Shown here: positions 46,705 to 55,149 of the stretch, piece by piece
How positions within the stretch are numbered: position 1 is the first letter of the stretch
Layout: each line of letters starts with the position of its first letter
NCBI RefSeq assembly: GCF_026012015.1
Contig: NZ_BRXR01000001.1
Coordinates: forward strand, 2,753,501 to 2,817,500
Reading direction: 5' to 3'
DNA: 64,000 bases
Origin: Clostridium omnivorum
GTDB taxonomy: Bacteria; Bacillota; Clostridia; Clostridiales; Clostridiaceae
Position numbers and translations under genes: made by a program
The notes under the pieces: model-generated
What the model was told of the DNA's origin: nothing
The model's input: only the letters and a program-made list of their open reading frames with translations
Database searches by the model: none

Positions 46705-47103
46705 ATGTTTTTAAATTTATTAAGTGAAAAAGAGGGGAAAAACTTTTTGCAATTAGCTACTATTGCAATGAAGGTTAATGGAATAATTGAGGAAAGAGAG
46801 AAGGCAGTATTCCAAACATATAGATTAGAATTAGGAATACATGATTACAAATTGCAAAACAAAGAACTAACAGATTTGGTTACAGCTTTCCAAGCCAGTA
46901 CAAAGAAGGTCAAGCGAGCAATAATTATAGAATTGTCTGGTGTTTTAAATGCTGATGAAGAAATTGATATAGCTGAAGAAAATTGGATTCTCAAACTTGG
47001 GAATGAATGGGGATTCCGTGACTCGGAAGTCCGTAAGATGATAAGGTGGGCTCAGGACTTTAATGATTTATTAGCTGAAGGTTACGAATACATTAATAAA
47101 TAA
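46705..47103 (+). CDS. Operon gene 2: TerB-like protein
   Basis: A 132-residue all-helical protein. The early segment FLQLATIAMKVNGIIEEREKA and a later one with N-A-D-E-E-I-D have the acidic, metal-binding look of TerB/DjlA-type domains. TerB-like proteins are linked to membrane-associated stress and phage-defence complexes. It follows gene 1 by 14 bases with AAGGAGG upstream. Confidence 0.7.
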   Translation: MFLNLLSEKEGKNFLQLATIAMKVNGIIEEREKAVFQTYRLELGIHDYKLQNKELTDLVTAFQASTKKVKRAIIIELSGVLNADEEIDIAEENWILKLGNEWGFRDSEVRKMIRWAQDFNDLLAEGYEYINK

Positions 47104-47116
47104 AGGAGGAAGTAAT

Positions 47117-48034
47117 ATGGGTTTTTTTGGTGGGCTGGTTAGTAAAGTTAAATCATGCGCTAATGCTGTTGTTGACAAGGTAAAACAGGGTGCGAGTTAT
47201 ATTAAACATAAAGTTACGAATGTTTGGACAAGTTTTACAGGAAAGAAGTACTTTGATGAAGCAGAAGGTTTATATGATAAAATAACTGAAAGATATTATT
47301 TAAGGCAAAAGCAATTCGAAGATGATGTAGATAGCTATACAGACTTGATTGAAAAACATGTGAAGGTTATTAATAAAAGCAAAGAAAAAATCAAATTTGG
47401 ACTTCTCCCTGAAATGTCACATAAACTGAAAAAGATAAAGGATATTTCTGTTTCAGGTGATTTTACAGTAGAGGCATATATGGCTGAAATATTGTCCGTT
47501 GATAGTGTTCGTTCCAAAACTGAATTGTATAAGATTGATTTTAATAAGCATAAGTTTAAAACGACGTTTCAAGCTATCTTTACATTAGGATTTTATACAA
47601 GAAAAAAAGCCAAGGAAACATTGTATGCTGTACAGGAAGAGGAACAGAAAATCAATGCAGAAATTGCCAAGATGGATGCAGAAATAGTTAAACTCCAGGC
47701 AATCGAGAAGTCCTTGGAAAATGTAGAAGTGTATTTTACTTTTTTAATAGAGTTATATGGAAATCTGCTTGTTCGTTTGGATAATTCGATTAACTTCTTA
47801 TATGTTAGATGTATGTCTTTTGCTCATAAACTTGTTCATACAGAAATGAGCATAAGAAGATTACCAGTAATGCAGCAAAAAGAAGTAGAAGCAATTATTA
47901 ATGCAAGTAAAATTTTGAAAGCTATGACAGATGCTCAGATAACATCACTAGAAAATGCAGATAAAGTAAATAATTATAGTAAGGATATGAAACAACAGTA
48001 TACAGAGTTGAATAAGGTTTACGAAGTTGCTTAA
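47117..48034 (+). CDS. Operon gene 3: coiled-coil protein with amphipathic N-terminus
   Basis: A 305-residue protein. The first 45 residues (MGFFGGLVSKVKSCANAVVD...) are glycine/valine/lysine-rich and probably amphipathic, able to lie on a membrane. The rest is helical with a coiled coil near 165-205. No family recognised. AAAGGAGG lies just before the ATG, 13 bases after gene 2. Confidence 0.65.
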   Translation: MGFFGGLVSKVKSCANAVVDKVKQGASYIKHKVTNVWTSFTGKKYFDEAEGLYDKITERYYLRQKQFEDDVDSYTDLIEKHVKVINKSKEKIKFGLLPEMSHKLKKIKDISVSGDFTVEAYMAEILSVDSVRSKTELYKIDFNKHKFKTTFQAIFTLGFYTRKKAKETLYAVQEEEQKINAEIAKMDAEIVKLQAIEKSLENVEVYFTFLIELYGNLLVRLDNSINFLYVRCMSFAHKLVHTEMSIRRLPVMQQKEVEAIINASKILKAMTDAQITSLENADKVNNYSKDMKQQYTELNKVYEVA

Positions 48035-48047
48035 GGGGGTAATAGAA

Positions 48048-49913
48048 ATGGATGATGAGAGAAAAAAAGCTATAGAACAGTTAAGAAATGCATCTCCGCT
48101 TGAGGCAACAAAAATTCTGCAACAAATGGAACTGTATGATGCAAAGTCATCACAGGAAATAATAGATGAAGTTTATGAACAGTTTGCTTCTGGTGATAAT
48201 ATGAAGGACGAAATATTAAAGCCAGTTTTTTTGTCAATAATAGATGGACTTTTAGAGGCAACTGCTGGTGGTCGCGCAGCCAGAAAAAAAGGTCTTAATG
48301 CATCAAGAGTTTTGCAGGAATGTGAATCATTCAGCTATGATGCTGAACAGCAAAATGGTACAAAAATCGATGCATATACTGAGTATAAAAATGCGCGTGA
48401 AAATGATGACACTAATTCTCACATGACTCAGGAGTATAATGGAGAAAATCGTAGTAAGCTATATGAAGATAAAAATGCGATGGAAAATTACAAGCAAGAA
48501 AGAGTTGTAGGTGAAAAAACACTTATCGACGAGTATACAGGAAAAAGAAATCTGTATTTAAAACAAGATAACCCTAATCAGCATTATAATGATGAAACGC
48601 ATAGAAAACAGGCACAGCCTGATCATATTGTACCATTAAAACAAGTGCATGATAAGTTTAAAAGCAACTATGCACTTGATGATTCTGATATAAAAAGAAT
48701 AGCCAATATTGATGACAATTTTGCGGTTACATCTGCAGAAATAAATCAAGTTAAAAAGGAACTGTCAAACTCCGAGTACATAGAGTGGATGGATGAACAT
48801 GAACAGTCTGTTGCTGAGCAGACTAAGGAAAATATGCTGTCGCTCCAGAAAAGTGCAGAAAAAGCTGTTGATGATAAGGCAAATGAGATTGTTCTAAAAA
48901 ATTTGTTTGGAAAAGGCGAGGTTAATAAAGAGACCTATAGGGAGTTGGTTGAGAAATTCAAAGAAGGAAATGGTTCTATAAGTAAAGAACAGAGACAAGC
49001 CATTGAAGAACAGCTTAAGAAGGAAAAAGTAAGTGAAATTAGAGGTACTGCGTTAAATAATGCTGCAGGCCAGGCAAAGGATTATGCGGTTGGAAATTTG
49101 ATTTTGTTTATTATAAAGCCTGTATATTATGAAATATGTGATATGTTAAAAAATGGAATACAGCAAGGCGTTGGTGCAAGTTCTACAACCGAAGCATTGA
49201 AAATAAGGTTTGATCGTGTAAAAACCCATGTGTTAACTCATGCGAAGGCCTTTCTTGGTGATAATATGTGGGATTTTGTAAAAGGCTTTGTGTCATCTCT
49301 TATCGAAGGAATTATTAGTTTATTTGTAGGTATGTTTAAGCAAATTCTAAAGATTATCAAAGAGGGTATAAAAATATTTGTTCAATCTGCAAAGATTCTT
49401 TTCGGTAAAGATTCATGCCAAATGACACCAACTGAAAAAGGTGACGCAATTATTAAACTTATTGGTGGCAGTGTTATTGCTATTTCTGGTATTGCCATTG
49501 AGTCGATATTAAATAAAATTGGTATTGGTGATCCTTGGTCTGTTGTATTGTCTACAATGTTCTCAGGAATTGCCTCTGCATTATTCATGTATGTATTAGA
49601 CGAGGCTGATTTGTTTAGTACTAAAGCAGAAAAACGTAGAGATCGGATTATTGAAATTTTTAATGAGAGAATTAAGGATATCAATGAAGCTGCTAATACT
49701 TGTAATATAGTGGCAATTGAGACATTCAAAAGACAACAGGAAGAATTTGAAACTATTAATGATCAAATTAATAGCGGGCTTCATGAAAATAATATTATTG
49801 TAATAAATGAAGGTCTGTATAAGATGGCAAAATTTATGAAGGTTGACTTGCCTTATTCTAGTACTGAAGAGTTTTGTGATTATATGGATTCTGAGGATAC
49901 AATTTTACTGTAA
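48048..49913 (+). CDS. Operon gene 4: HNH nuclease with membrane segments
   Basis: Start at 48048 (ATG) is chosen over TTG at 48027 because AAGGGGGT lies 7 bases upstream. About 621 residues. An HNH-type nuclease core lies near residues 185-250: QPDHIVPLKQVHD supplies the D-H pair, and NIDDNFAVTSAEINQVKKEL supplies the downstream Asn and metal-side residues. A helical stretch follows. The C-terminal third holds hydrophobic segments (SLIEGIISLFVGMFKQIL; KLIGGSVIAISGIAIESIL; VVLSTMFSGIASALFMYVL) that look like membrane helices or pore-forming helices. It is probably the effector of the operon (inference). Confidence 0.7.
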   Translation: MDDERKKAIEQLRNASPLEATKILQQMELYDAKSSQEIIDEVYEQFASGDNMKDEILKPVFLSIIDGLLEATAGGRAARKKGLNASRVLQECESFSYDAEQQNGTKIDAYTEYKNARENDDTNSHMTQEYNGENRSKLYEDKNAMENYKQERVVGEKTLIDEYTGKRNLYLKQDNPNQHYNDETHRKQAQPDHIVPLKQVHDKFKSNYALDDSDIKRIANIDDNFAVTSAEINQVKKELSNSEYIEWMDEHEQSVAEQTKENMLSLQKSAEKAVDDKANEIVLKNLFGKGEVNKETYRELVEKFKEGNGSISKEQRQAIEEQLKKEKVSEIRGTALNNAAGQAKDYAVGNLILFIIKPVYYEICDMLKNGIQQGVGASSTTEALKIRFDRVKTHVLTHAKAFLGDNMWDFVKGFVSSLIEGIISLFVGMFKQILKIIKEGIKIFVQSAKILFGKDSCQMTPTEKGDAIIKLIGGSVIAISGIAIESILNKIGIGDPWSVVLSTMFSGIASALFMYVLDEADLFSTKAEKRRDRIIEIFNERIKDINEAANTCNIVAIETFKRQQEEFETINDQINSGLHENNIIVINEGLYKMAKFMKVDLPYSSTEEFCDYMDSEDTILL

Positions 49914-49941
49914 TAGACTATTTGATTAAATTTCAACAGTA

Positions 49942-50074
49942 GGCTGATATATTTCCGAAAATTAATAAACTCAAAGAAGCTGAGTAGTCACAGTAAATCG
50001 GACAGGGCAGAAGACAGTTATTCTGTTCTGTCATGCCATGTGCAAAAAAGCTCAATAGAGGGCTGATATATTTC
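49942..50074. repeat. Direct repeat pair downstream of the four-gene operon
   Basis: GGCTGATATATTTC occurs at 49942-49955 and 50061-50074, each preceded by similar TCAA-A-AG sequence. They sit between the HNH gene and two small genes and could be element-end or att-type remnants. No gene is readable in the 225-base gap. Confidence 0.5.
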
Positions 50075-50138
50075 ATTGAACGTCCATTCGCAAAAAATAA
50101 CCTAAAGAGCTATAATAAGTTCCCTCGAATGCAATGTT

Positions 50139-50429
50139 ATGAAATTAACTAAAGGCATCAATGTTATCCCCTCAAGCCAAGATGAGAGCCGTTCTATTTC
50201 AGAAAACTCTATAAGGGTAATAAGAAGGAGATTTGAGTTTGAAAAGGTTGTAGAAAACAACACAAAGCTATGTAATTATGATAAAGGTGAAGAAGGCAAC
50301 CTAATTATAAAAGTAGTGACAGTCGTTGAAGCAGACAAAGTAGCTGCGGATAAAGTGGTAGCCGATAAAGAATTAGATGATACTAATAATAGATTGTTAG
50401 AAGGATTATACGAATCTTTGATGGAATAA
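50139..50429 (+). CDS. Small hypothetical protein, 96 aa
   Basis: A basic N-terminus (SIRVIRRRFEFEKV) followed by an acidic region with an alanine/valine/aspartate pseudo-repeat (ADKVAADKVVADK). No good ribosome binding site precedes the ATG, so it may be a gene remnant. The gene at 50469 follows after 39 bases. Confidence 0.45.
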   Translation: MKLTKGINVIPSSQDESRSISENSIRVIRRRFEFEKVVENNTKLCNYDKGEEGNLIIKVVTVVEADKVAADKVVADKELDDTNNRLLEGLYESLME

Positions 50430-50468
50430 CAAAAAAGTGTAAACTAGATATTACGAGGAGATGTTTAA

Positions 50469-50618
50469 ATGGAAAACAATGAAAAAGAAATTGTATCACC
50501 AACAGAATCATTAAAACAAGGTTTAACTGAAATCAAACTAATGCGTAGTGGAGTAATCCCAAAAGAAACATATTGGAGAATGACAGAAGAACTATCTAAT
50601 AATATTAAAGAGGACTAG
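50469..50618 (+). CDS. Very small protein, 49 aa, SHOCT-like
   Basis: Encoded from ATG at 50469 with CGAGGAG 8 bases upstream. The sequence SLKQGLTEIKLMRSG then IPKETYWRMTEEL has a short helix-turn-helix of the kind found in SHOCT or oligomerisation motifs. It is too short for usual ORF thresholds. The function is unknown; it and the 96-aa gene resemble small accessory genes of recombinase-bearing elements (weak inference). Confidence 0.5.
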   Translation: MENNEKEIVSPTESLKQGLTEIKLMRSGVIPKETYWRMTEELSNNIKED

Positions 50619-50899
50619 CCTACTTTAAATATAAAATAGTTATTTTCAAAACAGTGCAGTTTAATCAATTAAAAACTAAAAGATTTAAAATAAAGAGAAT
50701 AGCTTTTGTTTTTTTATTAAGCTTTGCTAAAGAATTGTGTTGATTTTTGGACAAAAATACGTCATAACAAGGATGTATTTGAACTATATTGTCTAGTATT
50801 TTTAGAACATTATTATTAACCTATTACTTCCTTCCATACAAAATAAAAAAAGAGCAATCATTGTTACCCTCTACTCATCAATTTATCCATTTTTAATAA

Positions 50900-51430
50900 T
50901 TATTCTGCTTTAGCTTTATTACTATCTAAAGCAACTTGTTCTTCACCTTCTTGAATTTCTTGTAGTATTAATTCATACTCTCTGAAAATTTCTTCTAAAT
51001 ATGGAAATCAAAACATAAATATGATAACGGATGTATTCTATTTGTTACTATTTTATATACAATCTTCGCTTTATCAAATATATTGTCTTTATAAACCCTA
51101 CAAAAGTTTATTTTTCCGTCAACTAAATCTCTATAACTTTGAGGTTTATTGCTAAAATCACACAAACTTATTTCAATATTAGGAACTGGGAACATAAATG
51201 AAAAACATATTGAACTTTTGGATATATCTTTATCATAAATAACAATATTAGTCTTTTGCTGCTTATTAACAAAAAACTGGAGCAAAATATTGAAGCCCAT
51301 CAAATTCATAAACTATACCTAAAGTAAATTTTTTATTTGAATCTTAGTGAATATCCGGTATTTGAGTATCAAATTGTTTTAAGCATTCTATATAATCTTC
51401 GTTTATTGAATAAAATTTTAACTTATTCAT
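50900..51430 (-). pseudogene. Broken ToxN/AbiQ-family toxin of a type III toxin-antitoxin system
   Basis: On the minus strand, pieces of a toxin of about 177 residues line up in three frames. From ATG at 51430: MNKLKFYSINEDYIECLKQF, DTQIPDIH, an in-frame stop, then KKFTLGIVYEFDGLQYFAPV. A second frame gives NKQQKTNIVIYDKD, FSFMFPVPNIEISLCDFSN, SYRDLVDGKINFCR and KAKIVYKIVTNRIHPLS. A third frame gives PYLEEIFREYELILQEIQ and ends at 50900. These are the ToxN/AbiQ endoribonuclease features (an N-terminal FY-x-I segment and a central FMFPVP-x3-I segment). At least one stop and two frameshifts kill it. Upstream repeats, promoter and terminator complete the type III layout. Confidence 0.82.
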
Positions 51431-51441
51431 AAATATTCCCT

Positions 51442-51475
51442 AAAAAAGGACTAGACAAAATCTAATCCTTTTTTA
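51442..51475 (-). terminator. Terminator between repeat RNA and toxin pseudogene
   Basis: AAAAAAGGATTAGA / TCTAGTCCTTTTTT (minus strand) forms a stem with one mismatch and a T-run. In ToxIN-type loci a partial terminator at exactly this place lets mostly antitoxin RNA be made, with limited read-through into the toxin gene. Confidence 0.8.
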
Positions 51476-51617
51476 TATTAAACAACGCACTTTTGTAAGG
51501 GTAGGGAATCACCCTGCATTAGGCCTCACACTAGTAAGTAGTGAATTACATTTGAATTAAATATTACATTTTAATAAGGATGTGAAAAACTTCGCATTAT
51601 CTAAAAATTAGAATTTT

Positions 51618-51746
51618 TCAAAGCAATGTATTTTGTTGCACATTGCGAAGCATTATTGTATCAAAGCAATGTATTTTGTTGCACATTGCGAAGCATTATT
51701 GTATCATAACAATGTTTCTTTGCCGTACATTGTGAAACGTAATTGT
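51618..51746 (-). ncRNA. ToxI-like antitoxin RNA repeat array
   Basis: Three tandem 43-base units. Units at 51618-51660 and 51661-51703 are identical. The unit at 51704-51746 is diverged but aligned. Each contains a GCAATGT ... ACATTGC inverted repeat. A partial fourth unit may lie at about 51580-51610. The array precedes the toxin pseudogene on the minus strand, behind a consensus promoter. In type III systems each repeat is cut out by the toxin and folds into a pseudoknot that inhibits it. A CRISPR array is ruled out because the units have no spacers. Confidence 0.75.
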
Positions 51747-51782
51747 TAAACATAAACAAAATGTGTTTGTTTTTATAGTCAG

Positions 51783-51811
51783 ATAATATTATAATTTTAC
51801 TAAATTGTCAA
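51783..51811 (-). promoter_or_regulatory. Consensus promoter for the antitoxin RNA
   Basis: On the minus strand TTGACA and TATTAT are separated by exactly 17 bases, close to the vegetative sigma factor consensus. It would start a transcript about 30 bases before the repeat array. Confidence 0.8.
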
Positions 51812-52407
51812 ATTGAATACAAATATTTCTCTAATTATTAGGGCCTCTCCATACATTGTTCTCAAACTCTAAAATTTTAAGCTTTTTTAACACATTCTAT
51901 ATCTACAATATGCAAACCATTGATATTTGTTTCTATCGAAATTTCTTATTGATATTAGTTTATATATTATATAAAATTACCTATATAAATATCAACAATA
52001 TTCTTAAACAGAACCTTTTATTAAAATAACAATAATTCAGCCATCATACTGAATGACAAGACATTATTTATAATTCTAAAAAGACTTTAAATTTTAAATA
52101 GTCATATCACATTTATCATTCATAGTTAATTTTACACATAAACACTCCTTAGTAGGGTAGCCTTATTTCAGTGAATGAGAAATGAAGAAAGTGAGTATTT
52201 TCAAGGTGAATAGAGATAAAAATGATAACTTAGAATTATGAAGGTTTGCTATTACTTATTCACTGATTTTTAAGCTTATTCTAGTGATTAAGTATTATTT
52301 TAGAGGCAGTGAGAGCAATTGTTGTGGATTATTAAAATAATATGTGCTGTATAAAACCTAGTAGTTTCAAGGTCTCTAGACTTTTTGTATTTACTATAAA
52401 AGGAATT
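51812..52407. other. AT-rich intergenic, about 600 bases, no gene seen
   Basis: Stops in all frames, no ribosome binding site with a start, and no clear repeat until the element at 52408. Probably spacer or decayed DNA. Confidence 0.45.
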
Positions 52408-52473
52408 TAATACTCAGTAATACAAATTTTAATTAAAAAATTGGACTTAAAATTTCAGTATTACTGAGTATTA
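52408..52473. repeat. Inverted pair of iterated palindromic elements (right of the two-gene module, downstream end)
   Basis: TAATACTCAGTAATAC (52408-52423) and its complement GTATTACTGAGTATTA (52458-52473) are perfect 16-base inverted repeats. The same word occurs again at 54791-54908, beyond the two genes. Iterated words like this bind replication initiators or repressors. Confidence 0.7.
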
Positions 52474-52568
52474 AAAAACCTCACTTTTTTAATACAAAGC
52501 TTGAAAAGTATTGAAAACACTCAATTCTATGTTTTAACAAATGATTCGTTTTGAAACTATAAGTTATT

Positions 52569-53825
52569 TTAACCTCTTCTTATTTTATTTAATATTGAAT
52601 CTTCTTTCGGTTCATAGTCCGTATCATTAAATGGATTAACAACATCATTAGAGGACATACTTTTGGTGTCTTTCAAATTTGATAATTTTTCTGGAACAAG
52701 ATTGTCCAAACGTTTAACAAGCTTAGCAGAAATTGAATTACCTTTGCTACTTGCATGAGATAAATATCTATTTATAGGGTAATGAATTATGGTTGTCTGC
52801 GCAAGAAGAGGGGAATAAGGGGAACTCCCCCAGAATGAATCTATGTGCTGTTTATGCGAATTTAGAATATCTATGTTATCACCTATAAGTGTTAGACTAT
52901 AGCCTATATGATGTTGTCTGTCTTTTCCTAAAGATTTGGTATCAGAAAATGTATTTTGAATATCTTTAAGATTATTATCAGTAATACCACTGAATACATA
53001 ATATAATGCTTTAATTTTATTTCTGTAGTAGTCTTTACTTTTATCTATATCAAAAATTACAATATCGAATATGCAGTGCATTATTAATTCTCCATAAGTA
53101 GTAATTATAATCTTGGCAAATCTAGGCTTTATCATAACTGTATTGTTTTGAAGTGCCATACCTTTAAAAAGTGTACCAACATTAATCCATAAGTCTCTAA
53201 GAACACCCAGCTTGCAGATATGCTCAGGCTGAGATTTTATGAGGTTTATTATAGAATCGTAGTCACTAAGCTTAAGCAGTTTTTCTATTAATGGAAGGTT
53301 ATAGTTGTATCTATTGCCAAACTTTCTTATTATTTTGTAATAATCGCTTGTAATAATCATTAGTTGATGAAACATACTTTGAGAAGATAAAAAATTATTA
53401 GTATCCAATAAAAATTCAAATTTTAAAAGAGAAATCATAAAGTTATTGTTTCTTAACTTCTGTGCTATACCATTTTTAAAGCCACTGTTATAATTCCCAA
53501 GGATTAATGCTCTTCCAGGTTTTTTAAGATAGAGAACTTTATTCTTATTAAGAGCTTCAACACCAACAAAACCTAAATCTAAAAGGGTATTTAAAATTTT
53601 AGTTGCCTTATTTCTGGCACTCTTTTCTGTATTAATTAATTTATTAGTTTTTAAAATAAATTTTGAAAACTGTGTAAGGGTACAAAAGCCGCCACAGTTA
53701 TACACCACCTCTAAAAAAGGTGCATACCCTTTGGCTATAACTTCAACATATTTGTGACATAATTTAGGATTGATATTTTTAGGGACCTCATAATTTTTTT
53801 TCAAAATATCATTTAGTGAAGTCAT
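52569..53825 (-). CDS. Hypothetical DNA-binding-like protein, 418 aa
   Basis: Start at 53825 is chosen over 53843 because AGGAGGAG lies 7 bases upstream. The N-terminal third carries a helix-turn-helix-like region (CGGFCTLTQFSKFILK, about 50-65, and KATKILNTLLDLGFVGVEAL, about 79-98). A long mixed domain and an acidic C-terminal tail (NPFNDTDYEPKEDS) follow. I do not recognise a family. With the next gene and the flanking iterated palindromes it looks like part of a replication, partition or transfer-control unit of a mobile element (inference). Confidence 0.65.
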   Translation of the reverse strand: MTSLNDILKKNYEVPKNINPKLCHKYVEVIAKGYAPFLEVVYNCGGFCTLTQFSKFILKTNKLINTEKSARNKATKILNTLLDLGFVGVEALNKNKVLYLKKPGRALILGNYNSGFKNGIAQKLRNNNFMISLLKFEFLLDTNNFLSSQSMFHQLMIITSDYYKIIRKFGNRYNYNLPLIEKLLKLSDYDSIINLIKSQPEHICKLGVLRDLWINVGTLFKGMALQNNTVMIKPRFAKIIITTYGELIMHCIFDIVIFDIDKSKDYYRNKIKALYYVFSGITDNNLKDIQNTFSDTKSLGKDRQHHIGYSLTLIGDNIDILNSHKQHIDSFWGSSPYSPLLAQTTIIHYPINRYLSHASSKGNSISAKLVKRLDNLVPEKLSNLKDTKSMSSNDVVNPFNDTDYEPKEDSILNKIRRG

Positions 53826-54063
53826 GATTACTCCTCCTAGCATATTAATTTAAATTATGTTTTGGTAAAAAAGATAGGCAGCATTATATAATATCTATTT
53901 AAAGAATAGACATCATTATCCTTTAAATAGATATTATTATTGAATCTTTGGTTTTGTATCATTGTTATTTAGGAATTTACCTAAAGACTTTAAAGTGATA
54001 TGTGCTTAAGAGTGTGATTCAGATAAGATAACATTTATTAAATAAGAAATCTCGATATGAATA

Positions 54064-54609
54064 CTAAATTGTATATTTTATATTCTTATAAGCATGAATC
54101 ATAATATAATCATCACAATATTTTTTTATAAAATTTTTCTTTAATTCTATATCTTCTTTAGAATAGTTATTGGTGGTTACTTCGACGCCGATTTTACCAA
54201 TCTTATTAATATACATCCCATCTAATACCTTAGGCTCATTAGGATATTTATTGTGAAGTTCGGTTTCTGTAATCCAACTTTCTTTTTCACTGAAGCGCAG
54301 ATACATATATATCTTAGTTAAAGCATAATCGTGTTCAAGCTGAGTTAAATCACTTTTATAAATATAAAAGCTATATTCGTTTTTAAGTCTTTTTTTTGAT
54401 TTCTCGGTTAAACCATATATTGAAGTAATTGAACCATATAGACAATAATTACCCTTTTTCTCAATATTACCAGAAAATATATGCTGATTTAATCTTGACT
54501 CTGTAATGTCTAGGTACGGTAGCAGATCTAATGTAATAAGACCTGTTCTTCCTATTGACTTAAGTAAAAGTATGTCTTTATACTTTTCAATTTTTAGTTC
54601 CTTTATCAA
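54064..54609 (-). CDS. Replication-relaxation-like winged-helix protein, 181 aa
   Basis: TTG start with AAGGAGGCGATT upstream. The N-terminal half reads as a winged helix (TGLITLDLLPYLDITESRLN; IYGLTEKSKKRLK). Then come an L-E-H-D-Y-A-L-T-K-I-Y helix, a W-I-T-E-T-E-L strand and I-G-V-E-V-T-T-N, an order that recalls the replication-relaxation family of plasmids and integrative elements, in which a winged helix precedes a nuclease-like core. The C-terminus is short. Same strand as the 418-residue gene but 238 bases upstream of it. Confidence 0.6.
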   Translation of the reverse strand: MIKELKIEKYKDILLLKSIGRTGLITLDLLPYLDITESRLNQHIFSGNIEKKGNYCLYGSITSIYGLTEKSKKRLKNEYSFYIYKSDLTQLEHDYALTKIYMYLRFSEKESWITETELHNKYPNEPKVLDGMYINKIGKIGVEVTTNNYSKEDIELKKNFIKKYCDDYIMIHAYKNIKYTI

Positions 54610-54790
54610 AATCGCCTCCTTACGTTATTATCAGATGATGGTAAAATTGGAAAGGTAATTAAGCATTTATTATGTATTATTCCTCAAAAAGTTAATTAAT
54701 TCAAGATGAAATTTATGGAATGATTAGGTAAATTAATATAAAAATTTGTTTTATAAAACTGAAAGCCCTTGAAGCTCTAGGGGATACAGA

Positions 54791-54908
54791 TTTTGTATTA
54801 CTCAGTAATACAAAATAAAAAAATAGCGAAGGATAGTATTGCTTAGTATTAAAAATTCGCAGCAAAGTATGGAGGCTCATTGTAATTCAACACCGCTGAG
54901 TGTAATAC
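54791..54908. repeat. Iterated palindromes upstream of the two-gene module
   Basis: TTTTGTATTACT C AGTAATACAAAA (54791-54815) is a 25-base palindrome with one central base. Related words follow at 54835-54850 (AGTATTGCTTAGTATT) and 54895-54908 (GCTGAGTGTAATAC). They match the element at 52408-52473, so at least five copies bracket the two genes. Operator, iteron or recombination site are all possible. Confidence 0.7.
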
Positions 54909-54909
54909 A

Positions 54910-55149
54910 TTTTATAGAATTAAAGAGTGTGGAAAAAAGGATATATAAATGCTATAGGCAATAAAAATATAAAAATTAGCTAGATTATTAAAAAAATCTA
55001 TAATTTTATTGGGATATAAACTAATATATCAATAAACATATTTCAAAAAAAACTAATCAAATAGCACATATATGTGGATTATTATAGGACCTCTTAATAT
55101 TTGAGTTGAAAGAAATAATATATAAATTTATGGACTTATGTTAATATAG
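54910..55149. other. AT-rich spacer before the IS element
   Basis: No gene, repeat or hairpin of note. Confidence 0.4.

Noticed and set aside
51618-51746. CRISPR array
   Set aside because: Tandem units are directly abutting with no unique spacers and no cas gene is nearby; the context fits a type III antitoxin RNA.
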